41,715 nt of DNA from DATJHM01 sp035493895 (GTDB lineage Bacteria; Chloroflexota; Ktedonobacteria; Ktedonobacterales; Ktedonobacteraceae). Where the stretch lies: assembly GCA_035493895.1 (NCBI GenBank), contig DATJHM010000116.1, positions 1-41,715 on the forward strand, in the 5' to 3' direction. The notes beneath the pieces were generated by a model. That model was not told the DNA's origin and did not search any database. It saw only the letters and a program-made list of their open reading frames with translations. Both the position numbers and the translations under genes were made by a program. This document shows positions 26,413 through 33,414 of the stretch, one piece after another. Position 1 is the stretch's first letter; every line of letters begins with the position of its first letter.

Positions 26413-26967
26413 ATGTTGCACGAAAAAGCGCCGTCGGCAAAATTTGCGCCAGACCATACCGCCCCAGGGTCAGCCGAGGCAGAAACGCCGGGAGCGACTG
26501 AAGCCCCTGCCCACGTCCGTACGGAGCAGATAACGCAGCTGGTGACAGAGATGCAGCGCAGCAGTGATATCTCGACCTTTTTTATTCATGCGGTGGCTGC
26601 GAAAGCCGGGATTAACCCCACCGACCTCAAAGTACTCAGTCTCCTCTCCCGCCAGGGTCCACTCAGCGCCGGACGTATTGCCGAACTCACTGGCCTGACG
26701 ACCGGAGCCATTACCTTCATGCTCGACCGTCTGGAGAAATCCGGCTATGCACGCAGGATGCGCCATCCCATCGATCGCCGCATTGTGCTGATTGAGCTTA
26801 TTCCTGAACCACTACAACGTGCTACCGGCAAGTATTTTGCCAACATGTCTCAGGCAACCACCGACGCAGTGAAGCATTACACTGATGCGCAACTTGAGCT
26901 GGTTGTCGATTTTCTTGGGAAGATGAATACTGCGGCGGAAGAAGTTGTGAAGGGCATGGGCGAGTAA
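26413..26967 (+). CDS. MarR family transcriptional regulator
   Basis: 184 aa. An unusual Pro/Ala/Glu-rich N-terminal extension of about 35 residues precedes the winged HTH. That domain shows LKVLSLLSRQGPLSAGRIAELTG, a recognition helix TTGAITFMLDRLEKSGYARR and the wing HPIDRRIVLIEL; the last helices dimerise. AGGAGG is 7 nt upstream of ATG 26413. The predicted transcript start lies very close to the ribosome site. It is probably a repressor of itself and the divergent flavin monooxygenase. Confidence 0.92.
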   Translation: MLHEKAPSAKFAPDHTAPGSAEAETPGATEAPAHVRTEQITQLVTEMQRSSDISTFFIHAVAAKAGINPTDLKVLSLLSRQGPLSAGRIAELTGLTTGAITFMLDRLEKSGYARRMRHPIDRRIVLIELIPEPLQRATGKYFANMSQATTDAVKHYTDAQLELVVDFLGKMNTAAEEVVKGMGE

Positions 26968-27010
26968 TAACTATCTCAACCTCATGCCAATTCATAACTT
27001 TACAGAATAC

Positions 27011-27038
27011 TTGACATAACCACAAGGAATACTATAAC
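27011..27038 (+). promoter_or_regulatory. Promoter of the sulfatase cassette
   Basis: -35 TTGACA (27011-27016), 16 bp spacer, -10 TATAAC (27033-27038). The transcript would start near 27045, giving a leader of about 310 nt before the sulfatase, long enough for the small ORF and hairpin that follow. Confidence 0.7.
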
Positions 27039-27063
27039 ATAGAAGCAAGGGGTAATACTCTGA

Positions 27064-27126
27064 ATGAGCACGCATCGATGGCTCGCCCTGAGAGCGCATC
27101 GATCTTCGTCAGGATGTTGCCCATAA
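27064..27126 (+). CDS. 20-residue leader peptide ending Gly-Cys-Cys-Pro
   Basis: A 20-codon reading frame beginning ATG 27064 and stopping TAA 27124-27126, translating as MSTHRWLALRAH followed by RSSSGCCP. AAGGGG lies 11 nt upstream, and the frame starts about 20 nt after the predicted transcript start. Actinobacterial sulfur genes are known to carry short cysteine-responsive leaders rich in Arg/His and ending in Cys codons. This one has the same general form, and it precedes a sulfatase. It is too short to prove by sequence alone, so the regulatory role is inference. Confidence 0.6.
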   Translation: MSTHRWLALRAHRSSSGCCP

Positions 27127-27142
27127 GCATTCAGATCTCCCA

Positions 27143-27205
27143 TAGAGGGGCTGTTTCGCTGCATCGGGTGGTGGCACACCCCGGTACAGCGAAACAGCCC
27201 CTCTA
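27143..27205. repeat. Long inverted repeat in the sulfatase leader (attenuator or REP-like)
   Basis: Perfect 19-bp arms TAGAGGGGCTGTTTCGCTG (27143-27161) and its reverse complement (27187-27205) around 25 nt, which can pair further through CGGGTG and CACACCCCG. It starts 16 nt after the leader-peptide stop. No U-tract follows. It could be the switch structure of an attenuator or a copy of a dispersed palindromic element. Confidence 0.75.
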
Positions 27206-27353
27206 CGAGGACGATCTTTCAAACGCCTGCATACGTTTCTTCGTGAGAAGTAAACGCATACGGATGTGCGCTTTACATGTACTCCTGTCGAGAGTTATAC
27301 ATGACAAAACAATCTTTTTGAGCACTATTCAACCCTGGAAGGTAAAAGCAATA

Positions 27354-28805
27354 ATGTCAGTGAAACCTCAGAATCTCCTATTTATTATGTCGGACCAGCA
27401 TAATCGCGAGATGGCAGGCTATTATGGACATCCGGTCGTAAAGACGCCCAATCTGGATGGATTGGCGCAACGAGGAGTTCGTTTCACGCACGCGTATAGC
27501 AATTGTCCGATCTGTGTCCCTTCACGCGCGAGCCTCGCGACCGGTCGCTATGTCCATCAACTTCGCGCCTGGGATAACGCCTCACCCTACATCGGAGAGG
27601 TTCCCAGCTGGGGACATCGCCTGAACGCGCAGGGACACCATGTGACGACCATTGGCAAGCTTCACTATCGCGATGCGCATGACGATACCGGATTTCCCGA
27701 TCAGCGACTGCCGATGCACGTTCTTGAGGGTGAGGGCGATCTTTTCTCGCTTATTCGCCAGAATATGCCCGCTCGACCCTATCCTCGCAGGGAGGTCGAA
27801 GAGGCTCACGCGGGCGAGTCGGAATATACGCGCTACGATACGGCTATCGCTGCCGAAGCCTGCCGCTGGCTCCAGGAGGAGGCTCATACCCACACCCAAC
27901 CCTGGACGCTCTTCGTTTCGCTGACCACACCCCATCATCCCCTGATTGCCCCACAGGAATTTATGGATCTGTATCCCCTGGAGAGCGTGATCTTCCCCCG
28001 TCAGTACGCCCTTTCCGAACGCTCCAGGCATCCCGCGCTGGAGGAATTGCGCCGCGTCTTCTCCGTGAGTGACGAGTTCGATGAGACGACGGTGAGGCGT
28101 GCGGTCGCGGCCTACTATGCTCTGTGCAGCTTCATGGATGCTCAGGTGGGCAAGGTGTTGTCTGCTCTTGAGGCTTCTGGTCTCGCGGATACGACCAGGA
28201 TCATCTACACGTCGGATCATGGCGATACCAACGGCGATCATGGCCTGTGGCGCAAGCACACGATGTACGAAGGCTCGGCAGGCATTCCTTTCATTATGGC
28301 CGGTCCCGATCTGCCCGAGAATACGGTCGTTGAGACGAATATCTCGCTCGTCGACTGTCTGCCCACGATTCTGGAGGCCGTTGGCGTACCGCTTACGCCA
28401 GAGGATGCCGATCTTCCCGGCACTTCTCTCTTCCCTCTCGCCCAGGACACGGTTCCTACCGAGCGGACGGCGTTCAGCGAATATCACGCGGCAGGCTCGA
28501 TTACTGGCTTCTTTATGGTCCGTGGCAAACGCTACAAGTACATCGAATATCCTGGCTATCCATCTCAACTCTTTGATCTCGTAGATGATCCCAATGAGCT
28601 GCATGATCTCGCACAGAACGCCGAATTTGCCGATGTCCTCTCCGCCTGTGCTGCTGATATGCGGCAAATCTGTGATCCTGAAGAGATCAACAGGCAGGCG
28701 CTTGCTGATCAGCACAAAAAAATGGCGGAAAACGGTGGCGAGGCCGCCATCAGAGCACAGGGCTTCCGCATTCCGTTTACACCCGCTCCGGCCGATTTTC
28801 GCTAG
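27354..28805 (+). CDS. Type I (formylglycine) sulfatase, choline-sulfatase-like
   Basis: 483 aa alkaline-phosphatase-fold sulfatase. The N-terminal metal motif SDQHN is near residue 13. The modification site is Cys54 in CVPSR, followed by ASLATGR, the consensus that an FGE converts to formylglycine. The C-terminal metal site is SDHGDTNGDHG. The tail (EEINRQALADQHKKMAENGG) is similar in layout to choline sulfatases, so a small organosulfate ester is plausible. There is no signal peptide, so it acts in the cytoplasm on imported substrate. ATG 27354 is chosen because similarity starts at MSVKPQN and GGAAGG precedes it; the frame is open further upstream only across the leader hairpin. It is first of three co-oriented genes with an MFS transporter and an FGE. 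Confidence 0.93.
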   Translation: MSVKPQNLLFIMSDQHNREMAGYYGHPVVKTPNLDGLAQRGVRFTHAYSNCPICVPSRASLATGRYVHQLRAWDNASPYIGEVPSWGHRLNAQGHHVTTIGKLHYRDAHDDTGFPDQRLPMHVLEGEGDLFSLIRQNMPARPYPRREVEEAHAGESEYTRYDTAIAAEACRWLQEEAHTHTQPWTLFVSLTTPHHPLIAPQEFMDLYPLESVIFPRQYALSERSRHPALEELRRVFSVSDEFDETTVRRAVAAYYALCSFMDAQVGKVLSALEASGLADTTRIIYTSDHGDTNGDHGLWRKHTMYEGSAGIPFIMAGPDLPENTVVETNISLVDCLPTILEAVGVPLTPEDADLPGTSLFPLAQDTVPTERTAFSEYHAAGSITGFFMVRGKRYKYIEYPGYPSQLFDLVDDPNELHDLAQNAEFADVLSACAADMRQICDPEEINRQALADQHKKMAENGGEAAIRAQGFRIPFTPAPADFR

Positions 28806-28854
28806 CACTATCCTGCCAGACACGCTCTATTCCACCCAAAAAGGGAACATTCTC

Positions 28855-30135
28855 ATGATACGACGCAATCCCTGGATACGTATTCTCTTGATGGCATTCA
28901 TTATGTATACCATCTCCTATATCGACAGAACGAACATTTCGCTGGCGATCCCGGGGATGGAGAAATCGCTGGGCCTGACGGCGGCGGCGATTGGCTTCGC
29001 AACCGGCATTTTCTCCTTTGGCTATCTGATATTGCAGATTCCTGCGGGCCGTCTCGCCAGCACGAAAAGCGCAAAAAACGTCATTCTCGGTCTGCTACTC
29101 GCGTGGGGCCTGGTCTCGCTCTCCACGGCCTTTGTGCACAGCGGCCTCGAGCTGACGATCAATCGTTTCGTGCTCGGTCTGGTCGAGGGCGGCGTGCTCA
29201 CTTCGGCGATTATTCTGATCAGCCACTGGTTTCCCAGAGAGCAGCGCGCGCGCGCCAATATGGTGTTCTTATTGAGCCTTCCAATGGCGTCCGTGATTGC
29301 CAATCCCATCTCTGGCATTATTCTCCATTCCTACGGCTGGCAGGCGATGTTTATCATCGAGGCGATCCCGGCCTTTATCTGGGCCATTCTGTGGTACTTC
29401 CTGATTGCGGATTCTCCGGCCAAAGCAAGCTGGCTGCCCGCTGCGCAACGCGATGCGCTGACAGCCCGGCTCGAGGCGGAGAATGCGGAGATGCCACCCA
29501 TCACGGGACATTGGACAAAAGCCATTTTCCATCCCGCGACGATCTGGCTCACGTTGATGAACTTTTTCGCGCTCATTGGCAACTATGGCTTTACGATCTG
29601 GCTACCCAGCTTCCTGAGCGATATGCATCTTCCGATCCAGTCGGTCGGCCTTCTTAGCGCCGTGCCGTATCTGGTGGGAGCGATCCTCCTGCTGGTCTTC
29701 GCGCTCAGTTCTGACCATTTCCACGAACGCAAATGGCATATGATTCTGCCAACGGCGGCCAGTGGCGTCTTTATGATCCTGGCGGTGGTTGTGGCCCCAA
29801 AAAATCTGTTCATCACGATGGTGTTTCTCTCTCTGGCGAACGGTGCCTTTTATGCTCGCTTCGGCGCGTTCTGGACACTGCCCTCTGAGATTCTGCCCGC
29901 TGAGGTGCTGGGCGTCAGTATTGCGGTGGTCAATGGCGTCGGAAATCTGGGCGGTTTTGTGGGACCCTATGTGTCAGGACTGGTCAGAACGAGCACGCAT
30001 AATTTCAATGCCTCGTTCATTTTCCTCGGCGCGATGCTCATTATTGGCGCGCTCCTGGCTATCCCGATCCCTCTGGTCCAGTTCGCCCGCAGACCTGCAC
30101 CGAGCAAGATAGCGATGGAAGTAGCGGCCGAGTAA
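28855..30135 (+). CDS. MFS transporter, anion:cation symporter (ACS) type
   Basis: 426 aa with 12 hydrophobic segments. The first helix ends in SYIDRTNISLAIPGM, the mark of ACS transporters (tartrate, phthalate, glucarate, allantoate). The helix 4 region has NRFVLGLVEGGVLTSAIILISHWFP followed by REQRARAN, the ACS signature. It probably imports the organosulfate hydrolysed by the adjacent sulfatase, or exports a product. ATG 28855 follows AAGGGA; the gap to the sulfatase is 49 bp, so the two are co-transcribed. Confidence 0.92.
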   Translation: MIRRNPWIRILLMAFIMYTISYIDRTNISLAIPGMEKSLGLTAAAIGFATGIFSFGYLILQIPAGRLASTKSAKNVILGLLLAWGLVSLSTAFVHSGLELTINRFVLGLVEGGVLTSAIILISHWFPREQRARANMVFLLSLPMASVIANPISGIILHSYGWQAMFIIEAIPAFIWAILWYFLIADSPAKASWLPAAQRDALTARLEAENAEMPPITGHWTKAIFHPATIWLTLMNFFALIGNYGFTIWLPSFLSDMHLPIQSVGLLSAVPYLVGAILLLVFALSSDHFHERKWHMILPTAASGVFMILAVVVAPKNLFITMVFLSLANGAFYARFGAFWTLPSEILPAEVLGVSIAVVNGVGNLGGFVGPYVSGLVRTSTHNFNASFIFLGAMLIIGALLAIPIPLVQFARRPAPSKIAMEVAAE

Positions 30136-30149
30136 CCACCCCTCGCGCA

Positions 30150-30190
30150 CTTGTCCTTCATCTCAGCTTTGCTGTAAGATGAAGGACAAG
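30150..30190. terminator. Hairpin between transporter and FGE genes
   Basis: Perfect arms CTTGTCCTTCATCT (30150-30163) and AGATGAAGGACAAG (30177-30190) enclose a second small stem CAGC/GCTG. No U-tract follows. It may partly terminate or set the 3' end of the upstream mRNA, lowering FGE expression relative to sulfatase and transporter. Confidence 0.65.
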
Positions 30191-30239
30191 CCCTATTACA
30201 ACGGTGTTCAAATCACCAGAGAAATGAAAGGAGAAGAGC

Positions 30240-31184
30240 ATGGCCGAGCAATCACATTGCTGTTGCACACCGTCACGGGGGGAGCAGCATCCAGAAGAGG
30301 CGAGCCACTCCACCCTGGAGGTGCAGCCGGGCTCAACCGAGGGAATGGTGCTGCTATCTGGTGGTGAGTTTCTGATGGGAACGGATAGCCGCGAGGGATA
30401 CCCTGCTGATGGTGAGGGCCCGGTGCGCAATGTACAGGTACGCTCATGCTGGATGGATGCCGAGGCGGTCTCCAATGAGCGCTTTGCCGCGTTCGTCGAG
30501 GCGACCGGCTATGTGACCGAAGCGGAACGCTACGAATGGTCCTTCGTCTTTGGGGGCTTTCTGCCCGAGGACTTCCCTCCGACGCGTGCCGTGGCAGGTG
30601 CGCCCTGGTGGAGGCAGGTCTTCGGCGCAGATTGGCGTCATCCCGAGGGGAAGCACGCTACTATCAGCGAGCGCGGCAACCATCCTGTGGTGCATATCTC
30701 CTGGAACGATGCTCTCGCCTATTGTCAGTGGGCGGGGATGCGGCTACCGACGGAGGCAGAATGGGAATATGCCGCGCGCGGAGGGCTGGTGCAAAAACGT
30801 TATCCCTGGGGCGATGAGCTTCTGCCCGCCGGTGAGCATCGCTGCAATATCTGGCAGGGGACGTTTCCCTCAAGCAATACGGGCGACGATGGCTACCTGG
30901 GAACCGCGCCGGTTCGCACGTTTGCCCCCAACGACTACGGCCTCTACAATATGACTGGCAATGTCTGGGAATGGTGCTCCGATTGGTTCAGCCCGACGTT
31001 TCATCGCACTGGTCCACGTGACAATCCTCAAGGACCGCCCATGGGCAATATGAAAGTGATGCGTGGCGGCTCCTATCTCTGCCACCAATCCTACTGTTTC
31101 CGCTATCGTGTGGCGGCGCGCAGCTCGAATACGCCCGATAGTTCCACCGGCAATCTCGGTTTCCGCTGTGTGCGCGACCTCTAG
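30240..31184 (+). CDS. Formylglycine-generating enzyme (SUMF1 family)
   Basis: 314 aa. The FGE-sulfatase domain starts near residue 35 (GMVLLSGGEFLMGTDS). The catalytic block is near the C-terminus: GGSYLCHQSYCFRYRV, with the copper-binding active-site Cys281 and Cys286, then ARSSNTPDSSTGNLGFR, as in bona fide FGEs and unlike other SUMF1-domain proteins. It oxidises the Cys of CxPxR in sulfatases using O2 and copper. Its partner is almost certainly the sulfatase two genes upstream. The N-terminus is odd: His6-Cys7-Cys8-Cys9 then Thr-Pro-Ser-Arg, so residues 9-13 are themselves a CTPSR substrate motif. AAGGAG precedes ATG 30240. Confidence 0.94.
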   Translation: MAEQSHCCCTPSRGEQHPEEASHSTLEVQPGSTEGMVLLSGGEFLMGTDSREGYPADGEGPVRNVQVRSCWMDAEAVSNERFAAFVEATGYVTEAERYEWSFVFGGFLPEDFPPTRAVAGAPWWRQVFGADWRHPEGKHATISERGNHPVVHISWNDALAYCQWAGMRLPTEAEWEYAARGGLVQKRYPWGDELLPAGEHRCNIWQGTFPSSNTGDDGYLGTAPVRTFAPNDYGLYNMTGNVWEWCSDWFSPTFHRTGPRDNPQGPPMGNMKVMRGGSYLCHQSYCFRYRVAARSSNTPDSSTGNLGFRCVRDL

Positions 31185-31345
31185 CAGTTTGTCGGAGAGA
31201 AACAAGAGTGTGATTGGCCACTGGCCCTGTCCGCATGGAATAAGACGTGATTCAAAAAGCGTGTGGACAAGTTATAGTTCATTAGTGGCGCACAAGCATT
31301 TTAAAGGTTTTTCGGGAATTGAGTGTATTTTTGGCTCTCTTGCTG

Positions 31346-31424
31346 TGATCGATCCTCGATCACAACTCTGGATAAATCGGTTTTTAGAGCGGCTTTACAC
31401 AAATATGTGATCGAGGATCGATCA
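31346..31424. repeat. Inverted repeat element with 19-bp arms
   Basis: TGATCGATCCTCGATCACA (31346-31364) is matched exactly by its reverse complement at 31406-31424 around 41 nt that include CTCT/AGAG. It lies between the FGE gene and the convergent oxidoreductase. Its size suits a terminator for both genes or a small non-autonomous mobile element. Confidence 0.7.
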
Positions 31425-31437
31425 GGATCAGAACAGT

Positions 31438-31463
31438 TTGCACACAACAATTGCACACAACAA
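31438..31463. repeat. 13-bp tandem duplication
   Basis: TTGCACACAACAA occurs twice head to tail (31438-31450 and 31451-31463), 14 nt after the inverted repeat and just past the end of the oxidoreductase gene. Confidence 0.85.
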
Positions 31464-31479
31464 ATTCCAAAGATCCCTT

Positions 31480-32637
31480 TTAAATGCTGGATGGTTTGAG
31501 CACCGTGAGTTGGAAAGCGCCTCCGTGGTCGTGGGCATATTGGACGGCTTGATTGACCTGTTCAAGCGGAAATGTGGAGACGGAGAACGGTTCAAGGGTG
31601 AGCAGGCCACTGTGAATCAACTCAATGAACAGCGAGGGCGCATGCCTTGGACACATCCATTGGCCGCGAATCACCAGGTTGTTGCGCATCACGTAGTTAT
31701 AAGGTATATCCAGATCGGCTTGCACACCTCCCATCAAGACGGCTGTTCCTCCAGGGCGCACAGTCATAATGGCCCGGCGGGTTGGCACGGAATCATGGAT
31801 GGGTCCCAGGATATCCAGCAGGCAATCGATTGGACCTTCAGCCGCTTCCATAAAGCGTTTGCGGTTCATCGCCTCATCTTCAGATAAAGAATAGGCCGAA
31901 TACGTGATGGAAGAACCTTTCGTAGCTTCTCTCAAGCGATTACTACCAGTCGCTTCATCGGCAGAAAGTAGCACAGGACGGACACGTGAACCGAATTGGT
32001 GTACGAGCGTGTTAAGAGCTTGCTCATTGCGCCCAGAGGCAACGACGCGAGCCGCGCCCATAGCCACAGCGACAGCTACTGCGGCACTGCCGAAGTGACC
32101 GGTGGCGCCATTCACCATAACAACCTGTCCAGGCTGGAGGCCCCCAGCTAAGAATCCACCGTAAGGAACGAGCAGTGTGTTCAGCCAGCTAAGCTTAGCG
32201 GGATCAATGGAACGCACATGATCAAGAGAAACAGCATTCTCAAGGGGCACAAGCATTTTTTCAGCAAACGAACCATTCCTGAAGTGCGCCTGGAGCTTCT
32301 GTGGCCCCTCGCCAGAAGCGACCCACCCCTGTAGCATAATATCCGGGGAAAGCGCATCATCGCGTGACCGCACGGTGGGATCGCAGAAAACGAGCTGGCC
32401 GGGTTTGAGTCGAGTAGCGTCGGGACCGATTTTTTCTACGAGACCGATAGCGCCACAGCCAGGAGCGAGTGGCAACAATAAGGGATAATGTCTTTGCCCA
32501 GTAAAGACTTCCTGTGCATAGGCCAGGACTGGAGCAGCTAGCACACGAACAAGGACTTCGCCTGCACCCGGCACTGGTTCAGGAATATCTTCGATGGCAA
32601 GGGATTGACCGATGGTTTTGAGAATTGCGGCTTTCAT
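31480..32637 (-). CDS. MDR superfamily (zinc-type alcohol dehydrogenase-like) oxidoreductase
   Basis: 385 aa. An N-terminal GroES-like fold (EPVPGAGEVLVRV, LAPGCGAIGLVEKIG) is followed by a Rossmann domain with GATGHFGSAAVAVA near residue 175. The catalytic Cys of true zinc ADHs is not in its usual place (LAYAQEVFTG instead of a Cys-x-x-Asp motif), nor is the four-Cys structural zinc loop present, so a zinc-free quinone-oxidoreductase-like chemistry is likelier. The ribosome site is weak (AGAAAGAA). The divergent helix-turn-helix gene, which is broken, would be its natural regulator. Confidence 0.85.
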   Translation of the reverse strand: MKAAILKTIGQSLAIEDIPEPVPGAGEVLVRVLAAPVLAYAQEVFTGQRHYPLLLPLAPGCGAIGLVEKIGPDATRLKPGQLVFCDPTVRSRDDALSPDIMLQGWVASGEGPQKLQAHFRNGSFAEKMLVPLENAVSLDHVRSIDPAKLSWLNTLLVPYGGFLAGGLQPGQVVMVNGATGHFGSAAVAVAVAMGAARVVASGRNEQALNTLVHQFGSRVRPVLLSADEATGSNRLREATKGSSITYSAYSLSEDEAMNRKRFMEAAEGPIDCLLDILGPIHDSVPTRRAIMTVRPGGTAVLMGGVQADLDIPYNYVMRNNLVIRGQWMCPRHAPSLFIELIHSGLLTLEPFSVSTFPLEQVNQAVQYAHDHGGAFQLTVLKPSSI

Positions 32638-32699
32638 ATACTATGTTCTTTCTGTATTTGCAACTTGACATTGCTGCTCTTATGCGAGCATGCTAATTC

Positions 32700-32763
32700 T
32701 GGTAGTAGCATGCCACAGGTTCTGAGGCGCTACCAGAGCGTACTGATACTGGTATTGCTACCA
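32700..32763. promoter_or_regulatory. Candidate operator array between MDR gene and broken regulator
   Basis: TGGTA-TTGC-TACCA (32750-32763) is a perfect inverted repeat. TGGTAGTAGCATGCCA (32700-32715) is an imperfect version, and a lone CTACCAG half site lies at about 32730. Spaced copies in a divergent promoter suit a dimeric repressor. No convincing -35/-10 pair was found. Confidence 0.45.
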
Positions 32764-32782
32764 CCAGGGAAGGGAGTACAAG

Positions 32783-33106
32783 ATGACAAAGAACAACGAG
32801 CAACGTGGCATACTGGCAACCTTCTTACGCACGCGCAGGGCCAGGCTATCACCAACCGATGTGGGATTGCCACGCACAGTACGCCGCAAGACGGTGGGAT
32901 TGAGACGAGAAGAAGTAGCACAACTTGCCGGTGTCGGGGTCACCTGGTATACCTGACTGGAACAGAGGAGAGAGATCAATGTCTCCGTCCAGGTCCTCGA
33001 TAGTCTGGCACGAACCTTACGGCTTTCCACGGAGGAGCAGGAAACTGCCAGGAAACTCAAGCTGCAATGTGAACAGGAAACACTTGCAGGAGGAGTGGCA
33101 TGCTGA
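32783..33106 (+). pseudogene. XRE/MmyB-type helix-turn-helix regulator with an internal stop codon
   Basis: From ATG 32783 (preceded by AAGGGAG) the frame reads into the classic segment RRKTVGLRREEVAQLAG then VGVTWYT, where TGA at 32954-32956 interrupts it. The same frame continues as LEQRREINVSVQVLDSLART to a second TGA at 33104. Family members have Trp (TGG) at the stop position, so a single G-to-A change explains the break. Even without it the product is 107 residues and lacks the ligand-binding half of MmyB-type regulators. A hairpin right after the end (33112-33144) suggests the short form is the natural length. It is divergent from the MDR gene. Confidence 0.85.
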
Positions 33107-33111
33107 GGATA

Positions 33112-33144
33112 ATTACAGTGATGATTGTGAATCGCCACTGTAAT
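33112..33144 (+). terminator. Hairpin after the broken regulator
   Basis: ATTACAGTG (33112-33120) and CACTGTAAT (33136-33144) form a perfect 9-bp stem with a 15-nt loop. No U-tract. Confidence 0.55.
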
Positions 33145-33277
33145 CGCGTCTATTTCTATTGCTCAGGTTTGGTATTTGACATCTTATTCGATTGGACGCA
33201 TTCTACGCCAGTGAGTTCCGCCCTGCTTTTCAGCAGCGCAAAAGGCAAAAGATCACAACAGGCGCTCAGTATATGAG

Positions 33278-33332
33278 TTGACGAATTTCTCTTTCTCTTG
33301 TAACATATTACATGTTAGTTGTAACATGTTAC
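33278..33332 (+). promoter_or_regulatory. Promoter with twin operators for the enolase-superfamily gene
   Basis: -35 TTGACG (33278-33283), 17 bp spacer, -10 TAACAT (33301-33306). GTAACATATTAC (33300-33311) covers the -10, and the perfect palindrome GTAACATGTTAC (33321-33332) follows exactly 21 bp on, two helical turns. The pattern suits a GntR- or LacI-like repressor that is not encoded next to it. Confidence 0.72.
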
Positions 33333-33414
33333 AGCGGCGGCCCTGGAGACTCATACCAGGATTGTGGAGCGCGCAATGCAGCGGCGCTCATATCAGGTAG
33401 TTAGGAGATTTTCT

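Noticed and set aside
27143..27205. Rho-independent terminator call for the leader hairpin
   Set aside because: No U-tract follows either arm, so it is listed as an inverted repeat with a possible attenuator role instead.
27078..27353. N-terminal extension of the sulfatase to 27078
   Set aside because: The frame is open by chance through the leader hairpin and overlaps the leader peptide; sulfatase similarity and a ribosome site begin at 27354.
27582..28823. Open frame of 413 codons on the minus strand across the sulfatase gene
   Set aside because: It is antisense to a clear sulfatase with intact motifs, has no recognisable protein pattern, and arises from the codon bias of the true gene.
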